Positions 1 to 9,782 of a stretch of DNA of 64,000 bases are shown here, one piece after another. Numbering within the stretch: position 1 is the first letter of the stretch; every line of letters begins with the position of its first letter. Below the pieces are notes generated by a model. That model saw only the letters and a list, made by a program, of their open reading frames with translations, had not been told where the DNA came from and did no database searches. The stretch spans positions 29,950,087-30,014,086 of the forward strand of contig OZ010787.1 in NCBI GenBank assembly GCA_963932465.1, given 5' to 3'. A program made the translations under genes and the position numbers. The stretch comes from Maratus speciosus (taxonomy: Eukaryota > Arthropoda > Arachnida > Araneae > Salticidae).

Positions 1-78
1 CAGAGATTCCATTCTGTAATATTAGTCGAATATTGTGTAAAAATTGTTGATTTTATTGATAACTTTAATACGATTTAA

Positions 79-278
79 CCCTAGAACTACCGGAAATTTT
101 ACTCAAGTTTTATAAAAACATTCTACACCAGAATTTTTACTTAAAACTATTTAATTTGTTTATTTAACTTATTATTGTCTGATTTATACATTTAGTTTGT
201 TTTGAAGAAATTTCTGGTTTGAATAAATATTTTGAATGTACATGTCGGGTCCAATGGACCCGTCTGGTAGACGGAAGG
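79..278. mobile_element. TTAA-flanked (piggyBac-type) MITE, family A
   Basis: A 200-bp element sits exactly between two TTAA tetranucleotides (75-78 and 279-282), the target site duplicated by piggyBac transposases. It starts CCCTAGAACTACCGG and carries the palindrome GGGTCCAATGGACCC near its right end. Related 200-bp copies lie at 769-968, 32698-32896 and, interrupted, at 41367-42252. It has no coding capacity, so it must have been moved by a transposase made elsewhere; the piggyBac fossil at 28.5-29.3 kb has ends of the same style. Confidence 0.7.
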
Positions 279-484
279 TTAATAGCACTGTGGTTACTGC
301 AATATTTATTTAAAATTTATATTATGACAATAAATTTTACCAATTATTTCTCTCTAGTCTAGATACAGCAAAGTAAACTAAAACTTATATCAATTAGAAA
401 ACGAATAAAGCAACTAAATGCACTTTTCTGATATTTACCATCCATAGATAATAATGTTTTCATTTTTTTTCCTCTCATGTATAT

Positions 485-633
485 CATAGCTGTCAACTTT
501 TACGCTTTTACTTACAACTAAAATATAATAGTAAAATTTTCCATATTTAATTGGCGAACTCTGTGATTCAATAAGTCAAAAATTTCTCTTAAATTTTAGT
601 GGTAAGAAAAAAGTGTAAATGTTCGCAGCTACG
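485..633. mobile_element. Inverted-repeat MITE (CATAGCTGCCAAC family), degenerate copy
   Basis: Both ends carry inverted copies of CATAGCTGYCAACTTTTACG, followed inward by an ACTAAAAT / ATTTTAGTGGTAAG inverted pair. Better preserved copies are at 37788-37948 and 44365-44516. About 150 bp, non-coding. Confidence 0.6.
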
Positions 634-686
634 TGTATATGCAATTATTTACATTATACTCTACTTACACCAGTGTTGCTAAAGGA

Positions 687-1061
687 CTACTTTTTCTTAA
701 AATTCAGATTTCTTGACTGGCACCGCTTTTCTGAAATGGTAAAATTCCCTTGTTTACACCTTAATTAACCCCAGAACGCCAGGAAAGTAAACTCATGTTT
801 CATAAAAATATGTTACACCAGAATTTTTATTTAAAATTATTTTACTGACTTCTTTAACGTCAATCTGTGTTTTTAATATTTAACTTATTTTGTGAAAGAA
901 TTTCTGGGTCCAATTGACTTTTAATCATATGGTCGGAGTCGAGTCGACTCCTCCCGGGCGCTCTAGTGTTAATATGTCATTAAATAAAATTAAATAAGGC
1001 GAATTTTATTATTTCAAAAAAGCGGTGCCAATCAAGAAATCTGAATTTAAAAAAAGAGTAG
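687..1061. mobile_element. MITE with long inverted arms, split by a TTAA MITE
   Basis: The left arm contains CAGATTTCTTGACTGGCACC; the right arm at about 1020-1055 is its inverse (GGTGCCAATCAAGAAATCTG). A family-A TTAA MITE (769-968) interrupts it just after the left arm. The arms match the inner part of the TA-flanked element at 48459-48771, but the outermost mariner-like termini of that element are not visible here. Confidence 0.6.
769..968. mobile_element. TTAA-flanked MITE, family A, nested copy
   Basis: A 200-bp element bounded by TTAA at 765-768 and 969-972. Its left end CCCCAGAACGCC and right end GGGCGCTCTAGTG are inverted relatives of each other. It lies inside the inverted-arm element 687-1061, so it is the younger insertion. 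Confidence 0.7.
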
Positions 1062-1568
1062 CCCGCGGCCAATACTGACTTACACAAAATAATATAGTAA
1101 ACTTAGATTCAGCTAAAAAGAGTGCAAAACATTTGAAAAGGGTCTTTCAGGAATCCCTGTTCATAGGCGAATTCATTTGGATAAATTTGTATAATTAAAA
1201 TTTATGTACGCCAGATAAAATATTAAAATTTAATCCATCTGGAAACCGCGCATCAGAACTAAAAGAGCACTTCCAGCGATTACCATTAATAGACGACAAG
1301 GTCCATAGTTTCTTTTTAGCAGTCAAATGTATGAGTTAATTTATATTCTAGAAGAATCTTTCTAAAATATTGGGCAGTTGGACAATGCAAAACACAGCTA
1401 AAACAGACTTTTAAAATTCACTGCCATGGACGGAAATACTTACTATTTCTTTTCAGCAGCCTAGTATGTGATCTATGCAAATAATATACAAAACTTAATG
1501 CCCTAAGAATTAAGCTAAAAAATAAATATCATAGATACAAATTCACTTCATGTATGTATTCATGGTTC
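1062..1568. other. AT-rich stretch, nothing recognised
   Basis: No open frame, repeat or RNA feature was recognised in this 500-bp interval. Confidence 0.5.
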
Positions 1569-1737
1569 TTACGGATACCTTTATATCTCCAGGAAGAAGT
1601 ACCAGTATATTTTTATAGAAAAAGAAATCTAGATTAAACGCGCAAAATTTCGCCGTCTTTTAAGAAAAGATTTTCTATAAGATAATACTGGTGCCGAAAA
1701 ATTTTGGTTTGCAAAATTCAAGGAGGCGTACCAAACA
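1569..1737. repeat. Dispersed repeat, copy 1 of 2
   Basis: About 165 bp closely similar to 43823-44005. Both share the start CGGATACC, the core ATCTAGRTTAAACGCGCAAA and the end GAGGCGTNC. Inside is an inverted pair (CAGTATWTTTTTATAGAAA against TTTTCTATAAGATAATACTG), so it is probably a MITE. Terminal target duplications are not clear. Confidence 0.55.
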
Positions 1738-1795
1738 TGGTATTGCTTATAATCAGCCCTGAAACAACAAAAAAATTGTCTTTGCAAATTCGGAA

Positions 1796-1866
1796 GCTTA
1801 GTGGTGTAATGGTCAGAACGTCTGGCTGCCACACAACAGGTCCAGAGTTCGACTGCGGTGGTGTCG
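1796..1866 (+). other. tRNA-like sequence (tRNA pseudogene or SINE head)
   Basis: The stretch reads like a decayed tRNA. It has an A-box-like GTGGTGTAATGG, a CTGCCAC loop resembling the glycine GCC anticodon loop, and a B-box-like GAGTTCGACTGC. The acceptor ends do not pair convincingly, so a functional tRNA is unlikely. It may be the head of an old tRNA-derived SINE; no A-rich tail or target duplication is seen. Confidence 0.4.
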
Positions 1867-2009
1867 ATAAAATGAGCACCAATCTTGCTTGTAAACTAAA
1901 CACTGACGGTTCCGCACTAGTTTGACCACTTGACCGTTACATATGCTGCATAGCACCTCAGGGCTCATGGTCAAGAAAATAGGGTTGGGCACTGTAGGGC
2001 TTGATCCGC

Positions 2010-2420
2010 AATGGATCTTAACGTCGTTTCGTAAACGCACGATTAATACTACGCACTCCATAACCTATAGAATGTTATAGTCTACCGGTGTGATTCATTT
2101 CAATTTCATTATATTTGAAGTAGTAAAATATCATTGAAATACACCACAAAGACGTTTTACGCATAGATTGTAATGTAGTGGAAATATTTTGAGCGTTCTT
2201 GTAAACGAACTATGAATACTAGTCATTCCATACCCTATATAAATCATTTTGTAGTTCGTCTAAGTAGTGCTTATCACTCTCGTTAAGTCTGGGTTATCGC
2301 AACACCGTTGAATGTCAACCAAAATATTTTTTTTCATAGACCAAACTAAAATGAAATTATTTTGAGTATCCATGTAAACGAACTATAAATGCTACGTACA
2401 TAATTTGCTTTAGAGGGATG
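2010..2420 (+). repeat. Degenerate tandem repeat, about 170-bp unit
   Basis: Three diverged units can be aligned by the shared track GTAAACGNACNATNAATNCT, found near 2030, 2200 and 2370. The first two units continue with similar CACTCCATAACCTATA / CATTCCATACCCTATA text. Spacing is about 170 bp. No coding sequence. Confidence 0.4.
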
Positions 2421-2531
2421 ACAAATAAAATCTTAACAACATACATAAATTGCCTTCGAAAATCTTTATATTTACGAGAGTAATAGTGCTGAAATACAGG
2501 TGGCAGTCAGCAAAACATCTGAAGTTATAGG

Positions 2532-2750
2532 CTATTTCCATGAGTACTTGTAGTGTAAGTCACATGCTACAATTTTTAACTACAAACTTTACTTACTTTA
2601 CTTACAATTTTAGAAAATAAATGTGACTTATTTTATGGACGATATCTTATTAATTGAATAAAGCCAATCAAACTTTACGAAAATAACAGTGGCTAACAAG
2701 AAAGCAGTTATCAGCTATATGACTTACACTACAAAAACCCAAGGAACTGG
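2532..2750. mobile_element. MITE-like inverted repeat
   Basis: Left end near 2532 (CTATTTCCATGAG...TAGTGTAAGTCACATGC) and right end near 2750 (inverse of CCAGTTCCTTGG...TAGTGTAAGTCATATAGC) are inverted relatives. The right two thirds recur in opposite orientation at 55986-56115, confirming a dispersed family. Confidence 0.5.
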
Positions 2751-3131
2751 ACTAGTCTATAAAGAGTTTTCAACTATGTCGGAATGCTCAAAATAAGCAA
2801 AAGAAGTGTTATATTGAAAATTTGTCACTTCATTTAAAAATACAGTTTTAATACTTTTATTTCATTCTCTGATATTAGTAACAGTGATTCACATAGAAAA
2901 ACGGGCTTTATGTCGGCTTATACAGTATGCAGTCTTTTGTTAGTCTCGTTTAACATTTATTTTGTGTTTAATTCATCCAAAAAATTATTGTTAAGAAAAC
3001 TTCAAATATAGAAGTAAAAATACAACTAATATTTCTAATAATAACCATTTAAACGTCATGGCCTAGCAAATTAATACAGATGGTAATTTTTCGCATTTTA
3101 CCACATTGCTTCAAGCGGAAGAGAATGTAAG

Positions 3132-3177
<46 letters not shown>

Positions 3178-3254
3178 AGTTTATCTTAGTAAAGTTGTAT
3201 TTTGAAATTCCAAATAGGTTACATTTTAAACAATGTGAGCGTATACTTCTTAAT
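2751..3254. other. AT-rich stretch with a 40-bp poly-A run
   Basis: No gene seen. Positions 3137-3176 are 40 consecutive adenines. No retrocopy body could be recognised upstream of it, so it is recorded as a simple repeat. Confidence 0.6.
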
Positions 3255-3284
3255 TTAACTCTTTAGTGCGCAGCTTTGCATATA

Positions 3285-3891
3285 TGTGGGATTGTAAATA
3301 TTCTCAACAATACAACTTGACTAACTCAAGGGTTTATTTAATGTAGGGGTGCACAACCTGTGGCCCGCGGGCCACCAGCTCTACCAGTATTTTTATCCAG
3401 AAAAATTTTCCTAATTAATTGACAAAAACTTTGCTGTTAAATAATTCAAATGTTACCTTTAAATTTTTTGTGGTGGCAAACAATTTTCTGGCAAAAAGTT
3501 TGTGCAGCACTAATTTAATGAATATGCAATCTTATATGAAATTAAAAGTACAACACGAGGAGTGTGGAAAAAAGCTAAAAATGTGTGGTAACGGTTTGAT
3601 GGAAATAAAGATGTTTATTTTAGAAGTTCTGTAGTTTTTATCTCAGCATGAATGTTGAAGATTCGTTGAATGTCAAATAAAAGATTTGGGCAAGAATTCT
3701 AAGTGAATTTCAGTATTTATGTTCATAAATGTACTATATTATTGATGTGGATGAACTGTTGCGATCTTCTAAGTACATTATTTGTTCGAATGAATAATAA
3801 ATACCGTATAAAATTGATGAACTAATAGATACATTTACATGTAGTTATAAGCCAAGTGAACTTTTTACTAATTTTCAGAATAAATCCTACA
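3285..3891 (+). repeat. 5' LTR, interrupted by a hAT-type MITE
   Basis: 607 bp, of which 177 bp are a 169-bp MITE plus its 8-bp target duplication; the rest aligns along its full length with the 432-bp 3' LTR. It starts TGTGGGATTG and ends CCTACA. Confidence 0.85.
3344..3512. mobile_element. hAT-type MITE with 8-bp target duplication
   Basis: 169 bp flanked by ATTTAATG on both sides (3336-3343 and 3513-3520). Ends are inverted relatives: TAGGGGTGCACAACCTG on the left, and TAGTGCTGCACAAACTT as the complement of the right end. The left end continues into GGCCCGCGGGCC, a composition familiar from hAT ends. The 3' LTR lacks it at the same place (6645-6660), a natural empty site. Confidence 0.8.
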
Positions 3892-3896
3892 TATTT

Positions 3897-3916
3897 TGGG
3901 GACTCGGTGCCGGGAT
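3897..3916 (+). promoter_or_regulatory. Putative tRNA primer-binding site
   Basis: TGGGGACTCGGTGCCGGGAT begins with TGG, complementary to a tRNA CCA end, 5 bases after the 5' LTR. It is where minus-strand synthesis would be primed. The tRNA was not identified; the end resembles but does not equal a proline-type site. Confidence 0.55.
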
Positions 3917-3957
3917 TTGAATAAAAAACGAAACGATTACGGAAAAAACACATCATT

Positions 3958-5298
3958 ATGTCGATTTTGAACAAAGCGTGACGAAACGATTTCATTGAAC
4001 TATGCGAGGAATGCGGAGTAAATATACCAAAGAAAGTGACCATTCTGTCATTAATTGAAGCAATAAAATCTTGGGAATGTTTTGATGAAGACTTTATAAA
4101 AGACCGTCTTGAAATGATATCACCGGCCAGCAAAGAGAGAAGAAAAATAGAAACAGAGAAGGGGAAAGAGCAGAGAAAGCGAAAGAGGAGAAGAGAATAG
4201 CTTTGGAAGAAAGAAAATTAGAACTTGAAGCTGAAGAGAGAAGACGGCAGGCAGAACATGAAGCAGAAGAGAGAAGACTGCAGGCAGAACTTGAAGCAGA
4301 AGAGAGAAGACGACAGATAGAGAGAGAGGAGAAGAAATTGATGTTAGAAATAGAGAATGGAGAAAAAAATGAGGGAATTTGAGCTAAAGAAATTGACAAT
4401 GCAAGCCGTCATAGACTCTCAGAAGGATGTAGAAATACTAGCCCCAAGAACGGGAACAGGTAAAAATTTTGATTTGTTGAAGTTACTTAATCGTTTTGAT
4501 AGTGCAGATGGTGATATTTGTATGTCTTTAACATTATAAGAGAGACAGGTATCTCAAATTAAAATAGGCAAGAATGAATGGGTATCATATCTGTTAAGTT
4601 TATTACCGTTAGAAATAGCTAGCATAATTACAAGCGAAAAGGAACCGGATGTAAATAGCTACGAATATATAAACAAATTATTGTTGAAAAGATTCAAAAT
4701 GTCGCCGGAAGAATTTAGACAGAGATTCATGACTCATAAAAAGGAGCCAGCAGATAATTGGCACGATTTTGGTTTTCAGTTAAAAACGTACTTTGTTGAA
4801 TGTGTACGCGGAAAGAACGTGACAACTTTTGATGGATTAACGGAGTGATTAGTAACTGATCAAATTAAGCGAAAAATACCGCCAGAAACCAGAGAACGTT
4901 TCATTGAGGAATTTCCAAGGATAAAAGAAGTAGATGTATTAGTTGAAAAACTAGATGATTTTGATACGGCGTTGAGAGGATTTAAATGCGCCAAATTGTA
5001 TAAGGCGCAAAATAGCGTGGACAGGGAGGAAATAGATAGACAGTGGGATCCAAATGCACTTATACTCTAAAGCGAAAGCTGGGTTCCCGGGGCGGTCACC
5101 CCTGTCATCCCTGCTCATCAAAATAATAGAGGAAGAGGCGAAAGAACTATTAATTCAAGCATTATCTGACATCTTTGTGGTTTGCCTGGTCATATCGCCG
5201 CCAAATGTACAAATAGGGATCAAATGAGCACAGAAGAATATTATGGTAACCTCATTACAAAACAAACGAGAATAAAACACAGAAAAGAAAAGAAATGA
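3958..5298 (+). pseudogene. gag: Gag polyprotein remnant
   Basis: Gag would coat the retrotransposon RNA. Starting at the ATG at 3958, the translation opens MSILNKA then a stop, and continues with FIELCEECGVN, IEAIKSWECF and a long Glu/Arg/Lys-rich region of repeated EERRRQAELEAE-like units (about 4130-4350) that is probably coiled coil. Next comes a capsid-like segment (EEFRQRFMTHKKEPADNW, about 4700-4770) and a zinc knuckle near 5170-5215 ending CGLPGHIAAKC. The first cysteine of the CX2CX4HX4C knuckle is a TGA stop. Several stops and frameshifts make it non-functional. The terminal TGA overlaps the protease ATG as ATGA (5295-5298), a gag-pro arrangement expected for frameshift expression. 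Confidence 0.8.
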
Positions 5299-5620
5299 AC
5301 TTATCAAGAACGGAGAATGACGCCAAATTAGTAACAAAAATTCGTGTAATTCCTATAAATGAGAAACCCACGAAAATTATCATTGACACAGCAAGTGATG
5401 TGAGTTTGATAAATAAAGAATATTACGATGAAATAGACGCACCCAAGTTATACGAAGAAAATATGAGTATATTGATTGGATTTGGCGGAGAATAAAAGGA
5501 GCCAATAGGATACTTTGAGCACGAAATACAAGTAGACGGCGTGAAACTTACAGATAATTTTCACGTAGTATCAGGTCTGGAATGTGACATATTGTTGGGT
5601 GTAAGTATCAGAATGTGATT
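5295..5620 (+). pseudogene. Retropepsin-like protease remnant
   Basis: Aspartic protease of the retrotransposon, which would cut the polyprotein. The frame contains KIIIDTASDVSLI, with the catalytic aspartate in a DTA/S context, then the hydrophobic core ILIGFGGE followed by a stop. In the same frame after the stop come EIQVDGVKLTDNF and CDILLGV, matching the retropepsin C-terminal ILLG motif. About 105 residues in total, the usual size of a gypsy-type protease. Broken by at least one stop, so inactive. Confidence 0.75.
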
Positions 5621-6594
5621 TAACAGTCACAAAAGAAGGTGTTAAAATAAAAAATCTCGCCAAGGAAGAAAACGCCAAAGGCAAAACCATTATGTATTGT
5701 AGATATATTAAAGCAAAAAGGTATACCAATGAAAATTTAAAATGTGTGGCCAATGTAATAAATAGAAAAGCAATAATGAGAAAAACGGAAAGGTCTCGTG
5801 ATAAAAAAAAAAAAAATATTCAATTAGTAATCAAAATTTGAATGAAAGAAATGAGGCATCACGAATAGTAAGAATGAGTAATCTAAAAGAAAAACGTGAA
5901 TTATGTGCATGCGCGAATGAAAATAAAAATGAAATGAAGGAAGTTGAAAATTATTATAAACGAAAAAAAACGAGAGAAGAAAGGAAATATTATCGGAGAA
6001 ATAATTTTGTTGGCAAACGTCACGTATATCACGAAGATCAGAGAATATTTTTAGATGTACAGCAAATAGAAAGAAAACAAGAAATTTTTGAAATCAAAAA
6101 GTTTTGAACCGAGTAAAAGAGACAATATGAAATTGGAAGAAAAATAAGCATTAAAAGATATTTTAATGGTCCGCGGAGAAATATATACGGTTGGAGTAAT
6201 AGTAATTGTAGAAGACATTATCGGGCGTTGCTAATATCGGGCGTTGTTTTGATTATAGAGGACCTGAAGCTAAATTTGAAAAAGAATATGATAGATTCAC
6301 GAATAGAGCCAAGCAGTGTAATATTTCTTCCATTTTCGATGTAGATGTGGATAGAGAAGACAGACGTCAGTATAATTCTATACGTAACGGAAATATAAAT
6401 GAGTTAGCATGTATCCAATGATTTAAATGATGCGCGTCATGTGATGCGTCATTTTTTGTAGTGTCCGTTGTACAATAAGTGTGTAAATTGAAACCATTTC
6501 AAATGTGAAATTCAAAGCATAAGTATCTAACCATGTGTTTGAGACGATTTGAAAACACGTTCCGTTGGGTCACCGGACTGTCAGGATGACCAAA
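5621..6594 (+). pseudogene. Internal tail of the LTR element; RT/integrase missing
   Basis: Downstream of protease, fragments such as SECDLTVTKEGVKIKNLA (about 5615-5670) read on as a pol-like linker. An 89-residue open frame at 5838-6107 is rich in Lys, Glu, Arg and Asn and matches no family I know. A second open stretch at about 6236-6421 (GPEAKFEKEYDRFTN and onward) ends before a short untranslated segment. No YXDD, RNase H or integrase zinc-finger motif was seen, so most of pol was lost by deletion or replacement. The 3' edge before the LTR (GTCACCGGACTG) has no obvious polypurine tract. Confidence 0.5.
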
Positions 6595-7026
6595 TGTGGG
6601 ATTGCAAATATTCTCAACAACGCAACTTGACTAACTCAAGGGTTTACTTAATGAATATGTAATCTTATATGAAATTAAAAGTACAACACGAGGAGTGTGG
6701 AAAAAAGCTAAAAATGTGTGGTAACGGTTTGATGGGGGGGAAAAATGTTTATTTTAGAAGTTCTCTAGTTTTTTATCTCAACATGAAGGTTGAAGATTCG
6801 TTGAATGTCAAATAAAAGATTTGGGCATGAATTCTAAGTGAATTTCAGTATTTATATTCATAAGTGTACTATATTATTGATGTGGATAAACTGTTGCGAT
6901 CTTCTAAGCACATTATTTGTTCGAGTGAATAATAAATACCGTATAAAATTGATGAACTAATAGATGCATTTACTTGTAGTTATCAGCCAAGTGAACCTAT
7001 TAGTAATTTTCAGGATAAATCCTACA
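6595..7026 (+). repeat. 3' LTR
   Basis: 432 bp, starting TGTGGGATTG and ending CCTACA, aligning with the 5' LTR. It lacks the hAT-type MITE present in the 5' LTR. A GGGGGGG run at about 6735 marks one of the few indels. Confidence 0.85.
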
Positions 7027-7524
7027 TATATGCAAACAACACTGTTTTGAATTTAATAGATTTTTTTTGTTTGCATATACCTAATTCACACCAGAAAATT
7101 TAAATATCATTATTTGCTTTAATTAAAAAACATGCATTCCGTATTTAAATAAAGCGAAATTAACCATTGAAACTTTCTGGCGTAAAGTCAGATTCTCTGA
7201 ACTACGTAATTTTTAGAACGCATTCTAATATGGGAATTAAAGGGTTAGAGGTTAAGTTTTAGAAAATACATAATTATATAAAATAATGTATTTGGAGACA
7301 TAATTATTAAAGTATTTACTAATTTGTATTATTTTAGCGTAAAACAGTCATACTACAGTAGTTTTTACTTGCATTGCAGATGTGCAACAGAAGAAAAGAT
7401 TGACGTATTATATGAAAAATATATCTCTGACTTTTTTCCATTATTGTCCTGTGTAATAAACCTTTCAGAGTATCATATATAATTTTTTCGAAACAAAATA
7501 AAAAATCGCTCATTTAAGGGTTAA

Positions 7525-8270
7525 CATTAAAAACTATCCAAAGATCCGAAAAAATTATCTGTCAATATATTTTTATTTAAAATTCGTTTTATATTAGATA
7601 CGGTGAAATACAAACCAAACTATTTCAAAAGAGTTTGAACAAAAAGAAAAATAATAATAATGTAAGATAATGAAAAATTATTTTACAATCCTTAAGTGGA
7701 GTCTGTCTGTTTTCTTAATTTTGAATAATTCATTCAATAACTTAAAATTTTATTAAAACGTAAGAAAAGCGACATTAACACTCTTGACATTTTTATAGAA
7801 TGAAGAAATGAAGTAATTTAAAAAAATGTGATTAAAAATTGAATATAATTTAATTAAGACTCTAAAAGTATTTTAAATCTATTTATTAATTACCTGTCAT
7901 TGTAAAGGTGATAAATTGCGTTATTTAAAAACCAAAGATGAAACTTTGTACTTAAACTCATAAAATATTCATAAAGCACTTAGAAAAATTGTCTCAGAGG
8001 AACAAAGTATTCTTTTTTTCTTACTTCACGTTTTAAGTAGCTGTATTATTAAAAACTGATTTTTAGTCAATCATTGATTATTTTTAATTGAACAAGGGGA
8101 TTTAACCCGGGCCTCCTGTGTTACAGAATATAGGTGAAAAGCATTTTTTTTTTTAAATTGAAAACGCTAATGGATATCTTACATTTATTATATTTTTTAG
8201 ATTGCACACTTACATCACCAAAAGCCTTTCCAGATGAAAAATATGTATTATATACTCAAACAAGGTTTTG
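7525..8270. other. AT-rich stretch, nothing recognised
   Basis: No coding region, repeat family or RNA was recognised. Confidence 0.5.
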
Positions 8271-9462
8271 AAAGGGCATAGCCGAATAAGCATTGGAAAC
8301 ATGCGTTTCAATCAATTTTCCTGATTTTTTTTTCCAGATGTGGCTACATATCTGACAATATATTTCTCTTATTATCACCCTAAAAATATTGATATTTAAT
8401 GAAATAAAAATGTTTTTTCGAATTTTTAAAAAACGGATTTTCTCAAAAACAGCTGCATGGAATTTCATGAAATTAATTGAGGATATATAGATACCAAAGT
8501 TGCATGACCGGTATTTTTTGTATAATTTTCTGTTTATAAAAACTGTGTAAAATAGCGAAATAAATATTAAAAAAAATAAAAATCATATCTTATGGTTATC
8601 CGAAAATTACCATTTTCTTGTAAAAAATTCTCCATATGTGCCCGTATGTTCTATATAAATTCCGAAAGTTTGCTTTGGGTACTACATATAAATATTTACA
8701 AAAATGTATATTAAAATTATTAAAATTCATTTTAAGGCGTTATTTTTGGCGGTGCTACTTAACTTCGACATCCGAATAATTTTTGAACAAAGTCAGCAGA
8801 CAATATGTCAACTGATGTATTTTAGATTCCATTAAGCATATAAGCCATGTTTTTCAACTTCATGTTCATTTTGATATCGATAGCGTTGAGAATGCAGCTC
8901 ATGTGTCCATTCAGATTTAAAATACGGCAATTCTGTAACTGTTTATCCCGAAAATTCTTCGGGTGTGGAAGTTGAGTAGCTCCGCCCTAAATAACGCCTT
9001 AAAATGAATTTCAATAATTTTAATATACATTTTTGTAAATATTTATATCTAGTACCCAACGCAAACTTTCGGTATTTATATAGAATATACGGGCACATAT
9101 GGGGAATTTTTTACAAGAAAATGGTAATTTTCGGGTAACCATAAAATATGACTTTTATTTTTTTGAATTTTTATTTCGCTGTTTCACACAGTTTTTATAA
9201 ACAGAAAATTATACAAAAGTTACCAGTTATGCATCTTTGGTATCTATATATCCTCAATTAATGGCATGAAATTCCGTGCAGCAGTTTTCGAGACAATCCG
9301 TTTTTTTTAAAAATCGAGAAAACATTTTTTCTCATTAAATATCAATATTAATAGCGTGATAATAGGGTAAATATACTGTCAGATGTGTAGCCACATCTGG
9401 GAAAAAAATTGGGAAAGTTGATTGAAAGGTAAGTTTCCAATGCTTATCCGGCTATGCCCTTT
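8271..9462. mobile_element. 1.2-kb foldback element with 0.5-kb inverted arms
   Basis: Left arm 8271-8787 (starts AAAGGGCATAGCC) and right arm 8951-9462 (ends GGCTATGCCCTTT) are inverted copies over their whole length with scattered substitutions; a 163-bp spacer separates them. Marker pairs include CCAGATGTGGCTACATATCTG against CAGATGTGTAGCCACATCTGG. No transposase and no certain target duplication. The arms make up most of the element, as in foldback-type elements. The superfamily is unknown. Confidence 0.8.
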
Positions 9463-9575
9463 ATTAGAAGGATGCTTTGATATTAGCTTCATGCCAGGAT
9501 TTAATAAAGGAAAACTTCACTAAAGGTTATGCTACTTACAGCAGCCTTTTTGATTTTAATAATGTCCAGGTTTAA

Positions 9576-9778
9576 CCCTTACAGGTACAATTAATTTTGT
9601 TTCTGTAATGATGAATTCATTCCAGAATTTTCAAAAAGTTCTATTTCAAAATAAGGAAAACCAAATTTGCAACTTTTCTCCATCATTGTTATAAAAGTAA
9701 AATGTAATTAAAAGTTTCTGACACAAATGTTGATTAAAATTAGGTAGTATATAATATATCCCACCGCCCCTCAGTGTG
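9576..9778. mobile_element. TTAA-flanked MITE, family C
   Basis: 203 bp between TTAA at 9572-9575 and 9779-9782. Closest to the copy at 58207-58410 (shared TTCTATTTCAAAATAAG and TAGTATATAATATATNCC). Family ends read CCCCTTGAAGGGC. Confidence 0.75.
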
Positions 9779-9782
9779 TTAA

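Larger units (their letters stand above)
3285..7026 (+). mobile_element. Defective Ty3/gypsy-type LTR retrotransposon
   Basis: A complete insertion: two direct LTRs starting TGTGGGATTG and ending CCTACA, flanked by a 4-bp TATA duplication (3281-3284 and 7027-7030). The order is LTR, primer-binding site, gag, protease, unclassified lysine-rich segment, LTR. Reverse transcriptase, RNase H and integrase are absent: the internal region is only about 2.7 kb and none of their motifs appear. With in-frame stops in gag and protease the element cannot move by itself. The LTRs look roughly 95% identical by eye outside the inserted MITE, so the insertion is not recent. Confidence 0.85.
3259..7520. mobile_element. 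TTAA-flanked MITE (family B) split by an LTR retrotransposon
   Basis: Left end CTCTTTAGTGCGCAGC after TTAA (3255-3258) and right end GCTCATTTAAGGG before TTAA (7521-7524) belong to one element of about 516 bp. Its halves were separated when the LTR retrotransposon 3285-7026 inserted. The uninterrupted relative at 40441-40944 aligns across the junction, reading GCATAGATGCAAAC where this copy reads GCATA plus the retrotransposon. Confidence 0.75.

Noticed and set aside
3137..3176. 40-bp poly-A as the tail of a processed retrocopy
   Set aside because: No recognisable body upstream and no target duplication; treated as a homopolymer.
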